From the NCBI GenBank assembly GCA_035574235.1, contig DATLZA010000176.1:1-36791 (forward strand): 36,791 nt of DNA. Direction: 5' to 3'. The DNA is from Planctomycetota bacterium (GTDB lineage Bacteria; Planctomycetota; MHYJ01; JACPRB01). The notes below the pieces were generated by a model. The model was not told where the DNA came from. It saw nothing but the letters and a program-made list of their open reading frames with translations, and did no database searches. Every line of letters begins with the position of its first letter. The stretch's first letter is position 1. The translations under genes were made by a program, and so were the position numbers. Positions 23,702-31,895 of the stretch are shown piece after piece.

Positions 23702-24279
23702 CACGCGCGCTCCCAGGCGAGCCGGCGGTCCACGCAGTCGCGCAACCGCCGCCGCAGATCGAAAAGGCGGACCTTCACCGCGGTTCCGCTGCGTCCCGTG
23801 CGGCGGGCGATCTCCGCAATGGAAGCGTCGCGGGAGTACCGCATCTGGAGAAGTTCTCGAAGCTCCGCCGGGAGGCGGCCCAGGCATTCCTGCAGCGCGC
23901 GGACCCGCCGCTCGACCAGATCGTCGCCGCCTTCGAGATCCGCCTCCGCAGCCTCCGTCACGACGCGCTCGAGATAGCGCTCCCGTCGGACGGCCTCCCG
24001 CCGGATCCGCCGCAGCTCCCCCCGCACGAGCGCGCGCGCGATCGCCGAAAGCCACGCATAGAAATGCGTTCCGGGGCGGTACTCGTCGATCCGGCGGAAT
24101 GCCTCGACGAAGGTCCGGTGGGCGATCTCATCGGCGTCCACGCCGGGGGGCGACAGGTACGCCACCGAGGCGCGCAGGCGGGCCTGGAAGGCGCGCACGA
24201 CGGTCTCGTAGGCCTCCGCGCGCCCCTCCCGAACGCGCCGGATCGCCTCTTCGGCGTCGGAGAGAGCTTCCGGATCCAT
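23701..24279 (-). CDS. ECF RNA polymerase sigma factor
   Basis: The 192-residue protein has the two-domain ECF architecture. Region 2 (about 20-95) includes DADEIAHRTFVEAFRRIDEY and FYAWLSAIARALVRGELRR. Region 4 (about 125-185) includes LPAELRELLQMRYSRDASIAEIARRTG and a helix-turn-helix ending in VRLFDLRRRLRDC. There is no C-terminal extension. It should direct RNA polymerase to its regulon in response to the membrane protein encoded immediately after it. It heads a chain of four overlapping genes that ends at 18635. The start at 24279 is the first ATG, preceded by GGGGATGAAGC. I see no clear autoregulated promoter in the 134 bp shared with the pyruvate carboxylase gene. Confidence 0.92.
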   Translation of the reverse strand: MDPEALSDAEEAIRRVREGRAEAYETVVRAFQARLRASVAYLSPPGVDADEIAHRTFVEAFRRIDEYRPGTHFYAWLSAIARALVRGELRRIRREAVRRERYLERVVTEAAEADLEGGDDLVERRVRALQECLGRLPAELRELLQMRYSRDASIAEIARRTGRSGTAVKVRLFDLRRRLRDCVDRRLAWERA

Positions 24280-24344
24280 GCTTCATCCCCTTATTGCCGC
24301 CCCCGGCTCAAGGTTAGCCGAAATCGGCGGCGGGCGGTCGACTC

Positions 24345-24373
24345 TTGCCGGTCCTGGAAGACGGCGTTATAAT
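24345..24373 (+). promoter_or_regulatory. Promoter of pyruvate carboxylase
   Basis: TTGCCG (24345-24350) and a perfect TATAAT (24368-24373) are 17 bp apart. This fits a housekeeping sigma-70 promoter. Transcription would begin near 24380, so a start codon at 24345 is excluded and the ATG at 24414 is supported. Confidence 0.65.
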
Positions 24374-24413
24374 TTGCCGCTCTTCGGGGAAGCCGGAGCG
24401 CCGCGAGAGACCG

Positions 24414-27400
24414 ATGCAGAAGATCCTGGTCGCCAACCGCAGCGAGATCGCCATCCGCGTCTTCCGGGCGGCCGCGGAACTCGGCATCCGCACCGTGGCG
24501 ATCTACGCCTGGGAGGACCGTTTCTCCCTCCACCGCTTCAAGGCCGACGAATCCTACCTCATCGGGCAGGGCAAGGGCCCGGTCGCCGCGTACCTCGACA
24601 TCCAGGGGATCGTGGACCTGGCGCGGCGGGTCAAGGCGGACGCGATCCATCCCGGATACGGATTTCTTTCGGAGAACGCGAACTTCGCCCGGGCGTGCCG
24701 GGAGGCCGGAATCGCGTTCATCGGGCCGCCGACCGAGGTCCTGGAGCTCTTCGGAGACAAGGTGGCGGCGCGGCGGCTGGCGATCGAAGCGGGCCTGCCG
24801 GTGCTCCCCGGGACCGAGGGCCCCGTCCGTCCGGGCCCCGCCCTGAAGAAGGAAGCCCGCCGGATCGGCTTCCCCCTCATCATGAAGGCGAGCTTCGGCG
24901 GGGGCGGCCGCGGCATGCGCGTGGTCCACCGTCCGGAAGACCTCGAACCGCTCCTCGAGGAAGCCCGCCGCGAGGCGGGCGCCGCCTTCGGCAACGACGC
25001 GGTTTTCCTCGAGCGCTACGTCCCCCGCGCCAAGCACATCGAGGTGCAGGTCCTGGGCGACGTCCACGGCGAGATCGTCCACCTGTGGGAACGCGACTGC
25101 TCCGTGCAGCGCCGTCACCAGAAGGTGGTGGAGATCGCGCCGGCGCCCCGTCTGGACCCCGGGGTGCGCCAGGCGCTTTGCGACGCGGCGGTGCGCCTGG
25201 CCGCGCGGGCGGGCCTCGTCAACGCCGCTACGGTCGAGTTCCTGGTGGACGTCGACCGCAACGAATTCTATTTCATCGAGGTCAATCCCCGCATCCAGGT
25301 GGAGCATACGGTCACCGAGATGGTGACGGGCGTGGATCTCGTGCGCGCGCAGATCCTGATCGCGCAGGGCGTCGCCATGCACGAGGCGCCCCTGGGGGTC
25401 CCTCCGCAGGATCAGATCCGGACCAGCGGCTTCGCCCTCCAGTGCCGCGTGACGACGGAGGATCCGGAAAACCGCTTCATCCCCGATTTCGGGCGGATCA
25501 CCCACTACCGATCCCCCGCCGGTTTCGGAATCCGTCTGGACGGCGGGACCGCCTACAGCGGGGCGACCATCACGCCCTACTACGACTCGCTCCTCGTCAA
25601 GGTCACCGCCTGGGCGCCCACCTTCGACCAGTGCATCCGGCGCATGGACCGGGCGCTGCGCGAATTCCGGGTGCGCGGCGTCAAGACGAACATCCCCTTC
25701 CTCGAGAACCTCCTTCAGCACCCCGCCTTCGCCTCGGGCGAGGCGACGACGACCTTCGTGGACTCGACGCCGGAGCTCGTGCGCTGGCATCCCCGGCGCG
25801 ACCGGGCCACCAAGCTCCTGAGCTTCATCGGAGACGTCGTCGTCAACGGGAACCCCGAGGTCAAAGGCCGGACGGACGGCCGCGCGATTCCGGAACCCGA
25901 ACTTCCCGCGATCGACGAGAGCGCCGCTCCGCCCCCGGGCACGCGGGACATGCTCCTCGAGATGGGCCCCCGGAAGTTCGCCGAATGGGCCCGCAGCCAG
26001 AAGCGCCTCCTCCTGACGGACACCACGTTCCGGGACGCGCACCAGTCGCTCCTGGCCACGCGGGTGCGGACGTACGACATGCTGCGCATCGCCCCCTACG
26101 TGGCCCGCACGCTGTCGAACCTCTTCAGCCTGGAAATGTGGGGCGGAGCGACCTTCGACGCGGCCATGCGGTTCCTGAAAGAGGATCCCTGGGAACGCCT
26201 CGTCGCGCTGCGCCGGGCGATTCCCAACATCCTCTTCCAGATGCTGCTGCGGGCCGGAAACGCCGTCGGGTACACGAACTACCGCGACGAGGTCGTCGCG
26301 GCCTTCGTGCGCCACGCCGCGCAGGCGGGCATCGACCTGTTCCGCGTCTTCGACTGCTTCAACTGGGTCCCCAACATGCGGCCCTCCCTCGAAGCGGTCC
26401 TGGAATCCGGGGCGATCTGCGAGGCCACGATCTGCTATTCGGGGGACCTGCTGGACCCGGCGCGGGACAAGTACACGCTCGAGTACTACGTCAAGCTCGC
26501 CAAACAGCTCGAGCGGATCGGGGCCCATATGCTGGCCATCAAGGACATGGCCGGCCTCTGCAAGCCCTACGCGGCCCACCGGCTGGTTTCCGCGCTGACG
26601 CAGGAGGTGGGAATCCCCATCCACTTCCACACCCACGACACCGCCGGCATTCAGGCCGCCAGCCTCGTCAAGGCCGCCGACGCGGGCGTCCACATCGTCG
26701 ACGGCGCGATCGCTTCGATGAGCGGCCTGACGAGCCAGCCGAACCTCAATTCGATCGTGGAGGCCTTCCGCAACACCGAGCGGGACACGGGGGTGGACAT
26801 CGACGCCCTCAACCGCTGCGCCGAGTACTGGGAGAGCGTGCGCGAGGCCTACTACCCGTTCGAGTCGGGCATGCTCGCCGGCACGGCGGAAGTGTACCGG
26901 CATGAAATTCCCGGCGGGCAGATCACCAATCTCCGGGAACAGGCCAAGAGCCTCGGCCTGGCCTCCCGCTGGCGCGAGGTGCTGCGCGCGTACGCCGACG
27001 TCAACCGCCTGTTCGGGGACATCATCAAGGTGACGCCTTCGAGCAAGGTGGTCGGGGACATGGCGCTCTTCCTCGTGGCCAACAACCTCAAGGCCGAAGA
27101 CGTCCTGGACGGGCGGCGCGAGCTGTCGTTCCCGAAATCGGTCGTGGAACTCTTCGAAGGACGGCTCGGGCGCCCCGTGGGCGGTTTCCCCCGCAAGCTC
27201 CAGAAGATCATTCTCAAGGATCGGGAGCCCCTCAAGGGCCGTCCGGCGGACGCCCTTCCGCCGGTCGATTTCGACGCGGTCCGCGCGGAGCTCAAGGCCA
27301 AGATCAAGGCCGCTCCCACCGACGCCGACGTCCTGAGCTACCTCATGTACCCCCGGGAATTCATCGAGTTCGACGGCCACCGGCGGCACTTCGGAGACAC

Positions 27401-27899
27401 GTCGGTGCTTCCCACGGACGTGTTCTTCTACGGCATGAAGCCGGGGCAGGAAATCACCGTCGAGATCGACCCGGGCAAGACCCTCATCATCAAGTTCATC
27501 GCCGTGGGCGAGCCCGACGGCGAGGGCCTGCGGCCGGTCTTTTTCGAGCTCAACGGGGTGCCGCGCGAAGTCCGCGTGGCGGATCGGACGCTCAAAGCCT
27601 CCAAGGAAACGCGCCCGAAGGCGGATCCGGACAACCCCGGCCACGTCGGCGCCCCGATGCCCGGCAAGGTCGTCCAGGTCGTCGTCGGCGCCGGGGAGGC
27701 GGTGGCGCGCGGGCAGAAGCTTCTCTCGATCGAGGCGATGAAGATGGAGACCTCGGTGTACGCGCCCCTGGCCGGCCGCGTCAAGGAGGTCCACGTCCGG
27801 CCCGGATCCGCGGTGGAGGCCAGGGATCTCCTCGTGGTCCTGGAGCCCGCGCCCCCGGAGCCGGCCCCCGAGGCCCGGAAGGAAAGCGCGATCGCCTGA
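24414..27899 (+). CDS. pyc: Pyruvate carboxylase
   Basis: The 1161-residue protein has all domains of single-chain pyruvate carboxylase, in the usual order and length. The biotin carboxylase part starts at ILVANRSEIAIR, with the ATP loop GGGGRGM near 162-168 and EVNPRIQVEHTVTE near 290-303. The carboxyltransferase part begins near 531 with DTTFRDAHQSLLATR and includes HFHTHDTAGIQ. The biotin-carrier part has EAMKMET with the biotinylated Lys1110. It makes oxaloacetate from pyruvate, bicarbonate and ATP in the cytosol, feeding the TCA cycle and gluconeogenesis. ATG 24414 is chosen because the preceding promoter overlaps any earlier start and homology begins here. Two small genes follow on the same strand after 73 bp and may share the transcript. 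Confidence 0.96.
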   Translation: MQKILVANRSEIAIRVFRAAAELGIRTVAIYAWEDRFSLHRFKADESYLIGQGKGPVAAYLDIQGIVDLARRVKADAIHPGYGFLSENANFARACREAGIAFIGPPTEVLELFGDKVAARRLAIEAGLPVLPGTEGPVRPGPALKKEARRIGFPLIMKASFGGGGRGMRVVHRPEDLEPLLEEARREAGAAFGNDAVFLERYVPRAKHIEVQVLGDVHGEIVHLWERDCSVQRRHQKVVEIAPAPRLDPGVRQALCDAAVRLAARAGLVNAATVEFLVDVDRNEFYFIEVNPRIQVEHTVTEMVTGVDLVRAQILIAQGVAMHEAPLGVPPQDQIRTSGFALQCRVTTEDPENRFIPDFGRITHYRSPAGFGIRLDGGTAYSGATITPYYDSLLVKVTAWAPTFDQCIRRMDRALREFRVRGVKTNIPFLENLLQHPAFASGEATTTFVDSTPELVRWHPRRDRATKLLSFIGDVVVNGNPEVKGRTDGRAIPEPELPAIDESAAPPPGTRDMLLEMGPRKFAEWARSQKRLLLTDTTFRDAHQSLLATRVRTYDMLRIAPYVARTLSNLFSLEMWGGATFDAAMRFLKEDPWERLVALRRAIPNILFQMLLRAGNAVGYTNYRDEVVAAFVRHAAQAGIDLFRVFDCFNWVPNMRPSLEAVLESGAICEATICYSGDLLDPARDKYTLEYYVKLAKQLERIGAHMLAIKDMAGLCKPYAAHRLVSALTQEVGIPIHFHTHDTAGIQAASLVKAADAGVHIVDGAIASMSGLTSQPNLNSIVEAFRNTERDTGVDIDALNRCAEYWESVREAYYPFESGMLAGTAEVYRHEIPGGQITNLREQAKSLGLASRWREVLRAYADVNRLFGDIIKVTPSSKVVGDMALFLVANNLKAEDVLDGRRELSFPKSVVELFEGRLGRPVGGFPRKLQKIILKDREPLKGRPADALPPVDFDAVRAELKAKIKAAPTDADVLSYLMYPREFIEFDGHRRHFGDTSVLPTDVFFYGMKPGQEITVEIDPGKTLIIKFIAVGEPDGEGLRPVFFELNGVPREVRVADRTLKASKETRPKADPDNPGHVGAPMPGKVVQVVVGAGEAVARGQKLLSIEAMKMETSVYAPLAGRVKEVHVRPGSAVEARDLLVVLEPAPPEPAPEARKESAIA

Positions 27900-27972
27900 A
27901 GGCCCGGTACCTCCCGCCGGACCCTGGGCGACACGTCTTTCGATGGCGGAAGCGGTAAGGAGGAAGCGACCC

Positions 27973-28275
27973 ATGTACGTCGTCCTCGTGCGCCTGGAGG
28001 CCCGGCCGGATACGGCGCAGAAGCTCTTCGAGCTGGCCCGCTACAACTCGGAGCAGTCTCGCAAGGAGCCGGGAAACCTTCGCTTCGACGTCCTGCGGGC
28101 GGTGGACAACCCGCTCAAGTTCGCGCTCGTCGAGGTCTACCGCGACGAGGCCGCCTTTCAGGCGCACCAGCAGACCCCGCACTACGCGCGCTGGCGCGCC
28201 GAGGTGGGCGATCTCCTGGCCGCGCCCCGGACGAGCGAGAAGTACGTCCTCGCGGCCCCCGCGCCGGGGGCGTAG
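27973..28275 (+). CDS. LsrG-like antibiotic biosynthesis monooxygenase (ABM) domain protein
   Basis: The 100-residue protein is a single ABM-fold domain. Its arrangement matches LsrG-type proteins: a first strand YVVLVRLEARPD, then EPGNLRFDVLRAVDNPLKFALVEVYRDE, and HQQTPHYARW around residues 63-72. LsrG isomerises phosphorylated autoinducer-2, and other relatives act as small quinone or flavin-independent oxygenases. The conserved His and the PHY motif are present, but I see no other AI-2 gene here. The start at 27973 has a strong AAGGAGGAAGCGACCC ahead of it. It lies 5 bp before an iron alcohol dehydrogenase gene, so the two are very likely co-transcribed and may handle one reactive carbonyl or hydroxy compound. 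That function is inference. Confidence 0.85.
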   Translation: MYVVLVRLEARPDTAQKLFELARYNSEQSRKEPGNLRFDVLRAVDNPLKFALVEVYRDEAAFQAHQQTPHYARWRAEVGDLLAAPRTSEKYVLAAPAPGA

Positions 28276-28280
28276 ACGCC

Positions 28281-29402
28281 GTGCCGTTCGCGTTCCTCGC
28301 GCCGCCCGAAATCCGCTTCGGATCCGGCGAGTCGCGCCGGCTCCCGGAGATCCTGGCGCGCTTCGGCCGCCGGCCCTTTCTCGTCACCGGCGCCCGCACG
28401 GCGGACCGCTTCGCGTTCCTGGCCGCTCTCGGAAACGTTCCCCGATTCGCCGTGTCCGGCGAGCCGGACGTGGCAACCGTGGACGAGGCCGCGCGGCGGG
28501 CGCGCGAGGCGGGCGCGGACGTCGTCTGCGCCGTGGGCGGAGGAAGCGCCCTGGACACCGGCAAGGCCGTCAGCGCCATGGCCGTCCACGAGGGAAGCGT
28601 CCTCGAATATCTTGAACAGGTGGGCACGGGCCGGACGCTCGATCGCCCTCCCCTGCCGTTCGTGGCGGTCCCCACGACCGCCGGAAGCGGGTCCGAGGCC
28701 ACCAAGAACGCCGTCCTCCGCGTTCCCGAGCGCCGCGTCAAACGGAGCCTGCGGCACGACCGGCTCATGCCCCGCACGGCGATCGTGGATCCCGACCTGG
28801 CCGCCGCGGCACCGCCGGCGGTGGCCGCTTCGGCGGGGCTCGACGCGCTGACGCATCTCCTCGAAGGATTCGTCTCCACCGGCGCCGGGCCGATGACGGA
28901 CGCCCTGGCGCGGCCCGGGCTGGCGCGGGCGGCGCGGGGCCTGGAGGGGCTGGCCCGGGGCGCTCCGGACGCGGAGTCCATGGCGCTGGCCTCTCTCTGG
29001 GGCGGGCTGGTTCTGGCCAATGCGGGGCTCGGGGCGGTGCATGGACTCGTGGCCCCGCTGGGGGGCCGCTTCGCCATCCCCCACGGGCTCGGCTGCGCCG
29101 CCCTCCTCGTGGACACGCTGCGCGCCAACCTCCGCGCGCTCCGGACGCGCGCGCCCGCCTCGCCCGCCCTCGAGCGATATGCGGAAGCGGCCCGCCTCTT
29201 CGGCGCCCGCGATCCGGAGGAGCTCCTGGAGCGGCTGGCGGACCTCCGGCGGCGTCTCGGGGTCCCCCGACTGGCCGCCTACGGCGTTTCCGAAGCCGAC
29301 GTCGAGCCCATCGTGCGCGACTCGCGCGGCGGCAGCATGCGGTTCAATCCGATCGAGCTCTCCGACGGGGAGCTCGCCGAGGCCGTGCGCGCGGCGCTCT
29401 GA
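28281..29402 (+). CDS. Iron-containing alcohol dehydrogenase
   Basis: The 373-residue protein has the group III (iron-dependent) alcohol dehydrogenase pattern. An NAD(P)-binding GGGSALDTGKA segment lies near 93-103 and PTTAGSGSEAT near 131-141. Metal ligands are Asp188 and His192 in DALTHLLEGF, a further His in GAVHGLVAPLGG, and a last His in FAIPHGLGCA. It should interconvert an alcohol and an aldehyde or ketone in the cytosol with NAD(P)H. The start is GTG 28281, 5 bp after the LsrG-like gene. Its 3' end overlaps a minus-strand gene by 124 bp (29279-29402). The substrate is unknown; related enzymes use lactaldehyde, glycerol or maleylacetate. Confidence 0.9.
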   Translation: MPFAFLAPPEIRFGSGESRRLPEILARFGRRPFLVTGARTADRFAFLAALGNVPRFAVSGEPDVATVDEAARRAREAGADVVCAVGGGSALDTGKAVSAMAVHEGSVLEYLEQVGTGRTLDRPPLPFVAVPTTAGSGSEATKNAVLRVPERRVKRSLRHDRLMPRTAIVDPDLAAAAPPAVAASAGLDALTHLLEGFVSTGAGPMTDALARPGLARAARGLEGLARGAPDAESMALASLWGGLVLANAGLGAVHGLVAPLGGRFAIPHGLGCAALLVDTLRANLRALRTRAPASPALERYAEAARLFGARDPEELLERLADLRRRLGVPRLAAYGVSEADVEPIVRDSRGGSMRFNPIELSDGELAEAVRAAL

Positions 29403-29761
29403 AGGTCCGTCTCCTCGGTCTCGACTTCGAGCGCTTCGGCGCGACCGGGACCCCGCCCTTCCGGCCAGATGTGAAACCCTCCGTGCCCGAACGGAGGGAT
29501 TTCCCAGGTTCCCCAAATGCCGCGCGCATCCCGGCAGCCCTTGTAAAAGACCGAGTGACGGCCGACGTACGTCTTGGTCCAAGAGATCCCCTTCGTCTCC
29601 GCGTCATAGCGGCCCAGGACGCCGAAAGGACCCACCGGATCGCGGCCCGCGCCCGAAACGACGCCCTCCCGGAAGCTGAGCGACAGGTCCATGCGTTCGC
29701 GACGCCCGTCCGAATAGGTGTAGAACCCCGTCCACGGACCGGAGGTGAACTCGTCCTCCAT
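29279..29761 (-). CDS. Conserved-looking Trp/Gly-rich protein of unknown function
   Basis: This frame of 160 residues looks real. It begins with an aromatic, glycine-rich beta-sheet-like segment, WTGFYTYSDGRRERMDLSLSF, with short strands punctuated by Gly, as in small beta-barrel domains. Then come SWTKTYVGRHSVFYKG, GIWGTWEIPP and GGFHIWPEG. The part after about residue 120 is Ser/Ala-rich and is encoded opposite the dehydrogenase tail, so it may be an unselected extension after loss of a stop. ATG 29761 is chosen for homology-like content, but a GGAGG lies only 1 base ahead, too close for good initiation. An upstream ATG at 29830 is an alternative. I know no function. No signal peptide is seen. 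Confidence 0.65.
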   Translation of the reverse strand: MEDEFTSGPWTGFYTYSDGRRERMDLSLSFREGVVSGAGRDPVGPFGVLGRYDAETKGISWTKTYVGRHSVFYKGCRDARGIWGTWEIPPFGHGGFHIWPEGRGPGRAEALEVETEETDLQSAARTASASSPSESSIGLNRMLPPRESRTMGSTSASETP

Positions 29762-29834
29762 GCCTCCAGGATAGCGGGCGCCGCGCCGCAAGAACAGAGG
29801 ACGCCGAACGCACGGCTTTCGTCCGCGCAATCTC

Positions 29835-29871
29835 TTGCATCGGCCGCCGCTTCGTCATAACATCGGCGGCC
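29835..29871 (+). promoter_or_regulatory. Possible promoter/operator of the sigma-70 factor gene
   Basis: GGCCGCCG (29842-29849) and CGGCGGCC (29864-29871) form a perfect 8-bp inverted repeat with a 14-nt spacer. The spacer holds CATAAC (29856-29861), a -10-like hexamer, and TTGCAT (29835-29840) lies 15 bp upstream of it. The arrangement looks like a promoter inside an operator, but the spacing is short and the evidence is weak. Confidence 0.3.
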
Positions 29872-29966
29872 CTGCGGGATCCCAGAGGGGACGACCCCCG
29901 GTTGCTCCCGCGCCTCTTTCACTCTTTTCGTCGCGGGAGGAGCGTCTGTCCCCGATCGAAGCCGTC

Positions 29967-31394
29967 ATGAAGGAAACTTCCGAGAGCGCCGGCTTGCGCT
30001 CCGCCGCCCGGACGCCCGAGGAGCCGGCCGACCGCGTGGAGGCCCTGCTTCGCGAGCTCGACGAGCTGGAGCCGCAGGGCCGGGACGAGTCGGCCCGCGG
30101 TCCCGCCTCCCACGGCCGGGAGGACGCGCTCGCGCTTTACCTCGAGCAGATGGGCCGGATCCCGATGCTGGGCCGCGAAGAGGAGCGCCGGCTGGCCGCG
30201 GAGATCCGCGACGCCCGCCGCCGCTTTCGAAACCGCCTGTTCGAATTTCCGTCCGCGGTGGCCGAGGCCGCCGCCCTCCTGGAGGAGATCCGGGCCGGAG
30301 AAGCTTCGGCGGATCGGGTGTTGCGCAGCGCCGGTCCGGAAGGGGCCGCGCGCGCGGAGACCCTGGCGGCCCTTCCGGAGGTCCTTCGCGCCGCCGCCGG
30401 CCGGTCGCCCCGGGCGCGCGCCCAGGCGGCGGCCCTCCTGGAGGAGATCGATTTCGACACCGAGCTTCTGATCCCGATCGTCCGCACGCTCGAGGAAGCC
30501 GCCCGCCGGCTGGAGGAACTCGGCCGCGCCGGAGCCCCGGCGCGCCGCGAGCGGGAACGCCGGCTCGCCGAGCTGGGCGAGACGGATGCCGACCGCTTCG
30601 CGGCGCGGGTCCGCGAGCTGCAGGCCCGGAAGACCGAGTACGAGCGCGCCAAGTCGCGCCTCGTGGCCGCCAACCTGCGCCTCGTCGTCGCCGTCGCCAA
30701 GAAGTACCGCCATCGGGGGCTCTCGTTCCTCGATCTCATCCAGGAGGGCAACACGGGTCTCCTCCGGGCCGTCGAAAAGTACGATCCGGACCGCGGCTAC
30801 CGCTTTTCGACCTACGCCACGTGGTGGATCCGCCAGTCCATACAGCGCGCGATCGCGGATTTTTCGCGCACGGTACGGATCCCGGTGCACGTGCTGGACG
30901 CCCTGTACCGCCTCCATGTCGCCTCGCGGCGCCTGGCCCAGAGGCTGGGCCGGGAGCCCTCCCTTCTGGAGCTTTCGGCGGCCGCGGACATGGCCCCCGA
31001 GGAGGTCGGCCGCGTGCTCCGGGTGGCGGAGCGGCCCGTGTCGCTCGACCGGCCCGTGCGGCCCGGCGAGGAGCATTCCCTGGGCGCCCTGGTCGAGAAC
31101 GCTTCCTCGGAAGCCCCCGACGCGGCGGCCGGCCGGCGTCTCCTCCGGGAACGCGTGGAGCGCCTGCTGGAAACTCTTTCCCCGCGGGAGCGCGACGTCC
31201 TGCGTCTCCGGTTCGGAATCGGCACCGACCGGCCCCTCACGCTGGAAGAGGTGGGACGGCGCTTCGGCCTGACGCGCGAGCGGATCCGCCAGATCGAGGC
31301 GAAAGCCCTGCGCAAGCTCCAGCATCCCCGCCGGGCGCGCGATCTTCAGGAGTTTCTCGAGGGGCCGCTCCCCTCCTTCGCGGAACGGCGGTGA
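29967..31394 (+). CDS. Sigma-70 family factor, RpoD/SigA-like (group 1 or 2)
   Basis: The protein, 475 residues from ATG 29967, has the primary-sigma layout. Region 1.2 is [16 protein letters not shown] (53-68). A long Arg/Glu-rich non-conserved segment follows. Region 2 has [22 protein letters not shown] and [13 protein letters not shown]. Region 3 follows, and region 4.2 is [21 protein letters not shown] near the end. It binds core RNA polymerase and recognises -35/-10 promoters. It lacks the long acidic region 1.1 of typical RpoD and may be an alternative group 2 factor. GGGAGG (29935-29940) is 26 bases before the ATG but 5 bases before an in-frame CTG at 29946, so the true start may be CTG. 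The stop overlaps the DUF488 start in GTGA. Confidence 0.9.
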   Translation: MKETSESAGLRSAARTPEEPADRVEALLRELDELEPQGRDESARGPASHGREDALALYLEQMGRIPMLGREEERRLAAEIRDARRRFRNRLFEFPSAVAEAAALLEEIRAGEASADRVLRSAGPEGAARAETLAALPEVLRAAAGRSPRARAQAAALLEEIDFDTELLIPIVRTLEEAARRLEELGRAGAPARRERERRLAELGETDADRFAARVRELQARKTEYERAKSRLVAANLRLVVAVAKKYRHRGLSFLDLIQEGNTGLLRAVEKYDPDRGYRFSTYATWWIRQSIQRAIADFSRTVRIPVHVLDALYRLHVASRRLAQRLGREPSLLELSAAADMAPEEVGRVLRVAERPVSLDRPVRPGEEHSLGALVENASSEAPDAAAGRRLLRERVERLLETLSPRERDVLRLRFGIGTDRPLTLEEVGRRFGLTRERIRQIEAKALRKLQHPRRARDLQEFLEGPLPSFAERR

Positions 31395-31894
31395 GCGCAG
31401 ACGTCCCCGGACGGCGCCTCTGGACGGTCGGCCATTCGACCTTGACGCTCGAGGAGTTCCTGGAGCGTATCCGCAACCTCGACGTCGTGGCCGACGTGCG
31501 GCGTTATCCCGTCTCGCGCCGCTTTCCCCATTTCAACGCGGAGGCTCTCGCCCGGGTCGTGGAATACCGCTCCTTTCCGGCTTTGGGAGGCCGGCGCCGC
31601 GGCGGCGGCGATCGGCACCGCGCGCTTCGGTCGGCCGCCTTCCGGGCCTACGCGGCGCACATGGAAACGCCGGAATTCCAGGCCGCCCTGGCCGACCTGG
31701 AAGCGCTGGCCGAACGGCGGCGCACCGTCCTCCTGTGCGCCGAAGCCGTCTGGTTCCGCTGCCATCGGATGCTCCTTTCGGATCTCCTGACGGCGCGCGG
31801 CTGGACGGTGCTGCACCGGCCGGGGGACCGTCTCCACCGCCTGAGTCCCGCCGCCCGCCTCGAGGGCGGCGGGCTGGTCTACGATCGGGGATAG
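31391..31894 (+). CDS. DUF488 domain protein
   Basis: The 167-residue protein shows the DUF488 signature. [15 protein letters not shown] lies at 11-25 and [15 protein letters not shown] at 35-49, followed by [13 protein letters not shown] near 117-129 with its conserved Cys and His. Family members are small cytosolic proteins of uncertain role, with the CE-x-CHR-like motif suggesting a metal or nucleic-acid-related site. The start is GTG 31391, overlapping the sigma factor stop by 4 bases, so translation is coupled. The length matches the family. The 3' end lies 1 bp from the opposing lipoprotein gene. A connection to transcription or RNA is suggested only by its neighbour. Confidence 0.87.
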   Translation: MSADVPGRRLWTVGHSTLTLEEFLERIRNLDVVADVRRYPVSRRFPHFNAEALARVVEYRSFPALGGRRRGGGDRHRALRSAAFRAYAAHMETPEFQAALADLEALAERRRTVLLCAEAVWFRCHRMLLSDLLTARGWTVLHRPGDRLHRLSPAARLEGGGLVYDRG

Positions 31895-31895
31895 C

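Noticed and set aside
24345-24413. Earlier start of pyruvate carboxylase
   Set aside because: The codon at 24345 lies in the -35 of a good promoter, and homology begins at 24414.
24291-27974. Very long minus-strand frame opposite pyruvate carboxylase
   Set aside because: It is the antisense shadow of a clearly conserved gene in GC-rich DNA. It has no recognisable domain and is rich in Asp, Val and Leu, as expected from mirrored codons.
29835-29945. Longer N-terminus of the sigma factor
   Set aside because: The added residues lie over the possible promoter/operator and show no conserved region.
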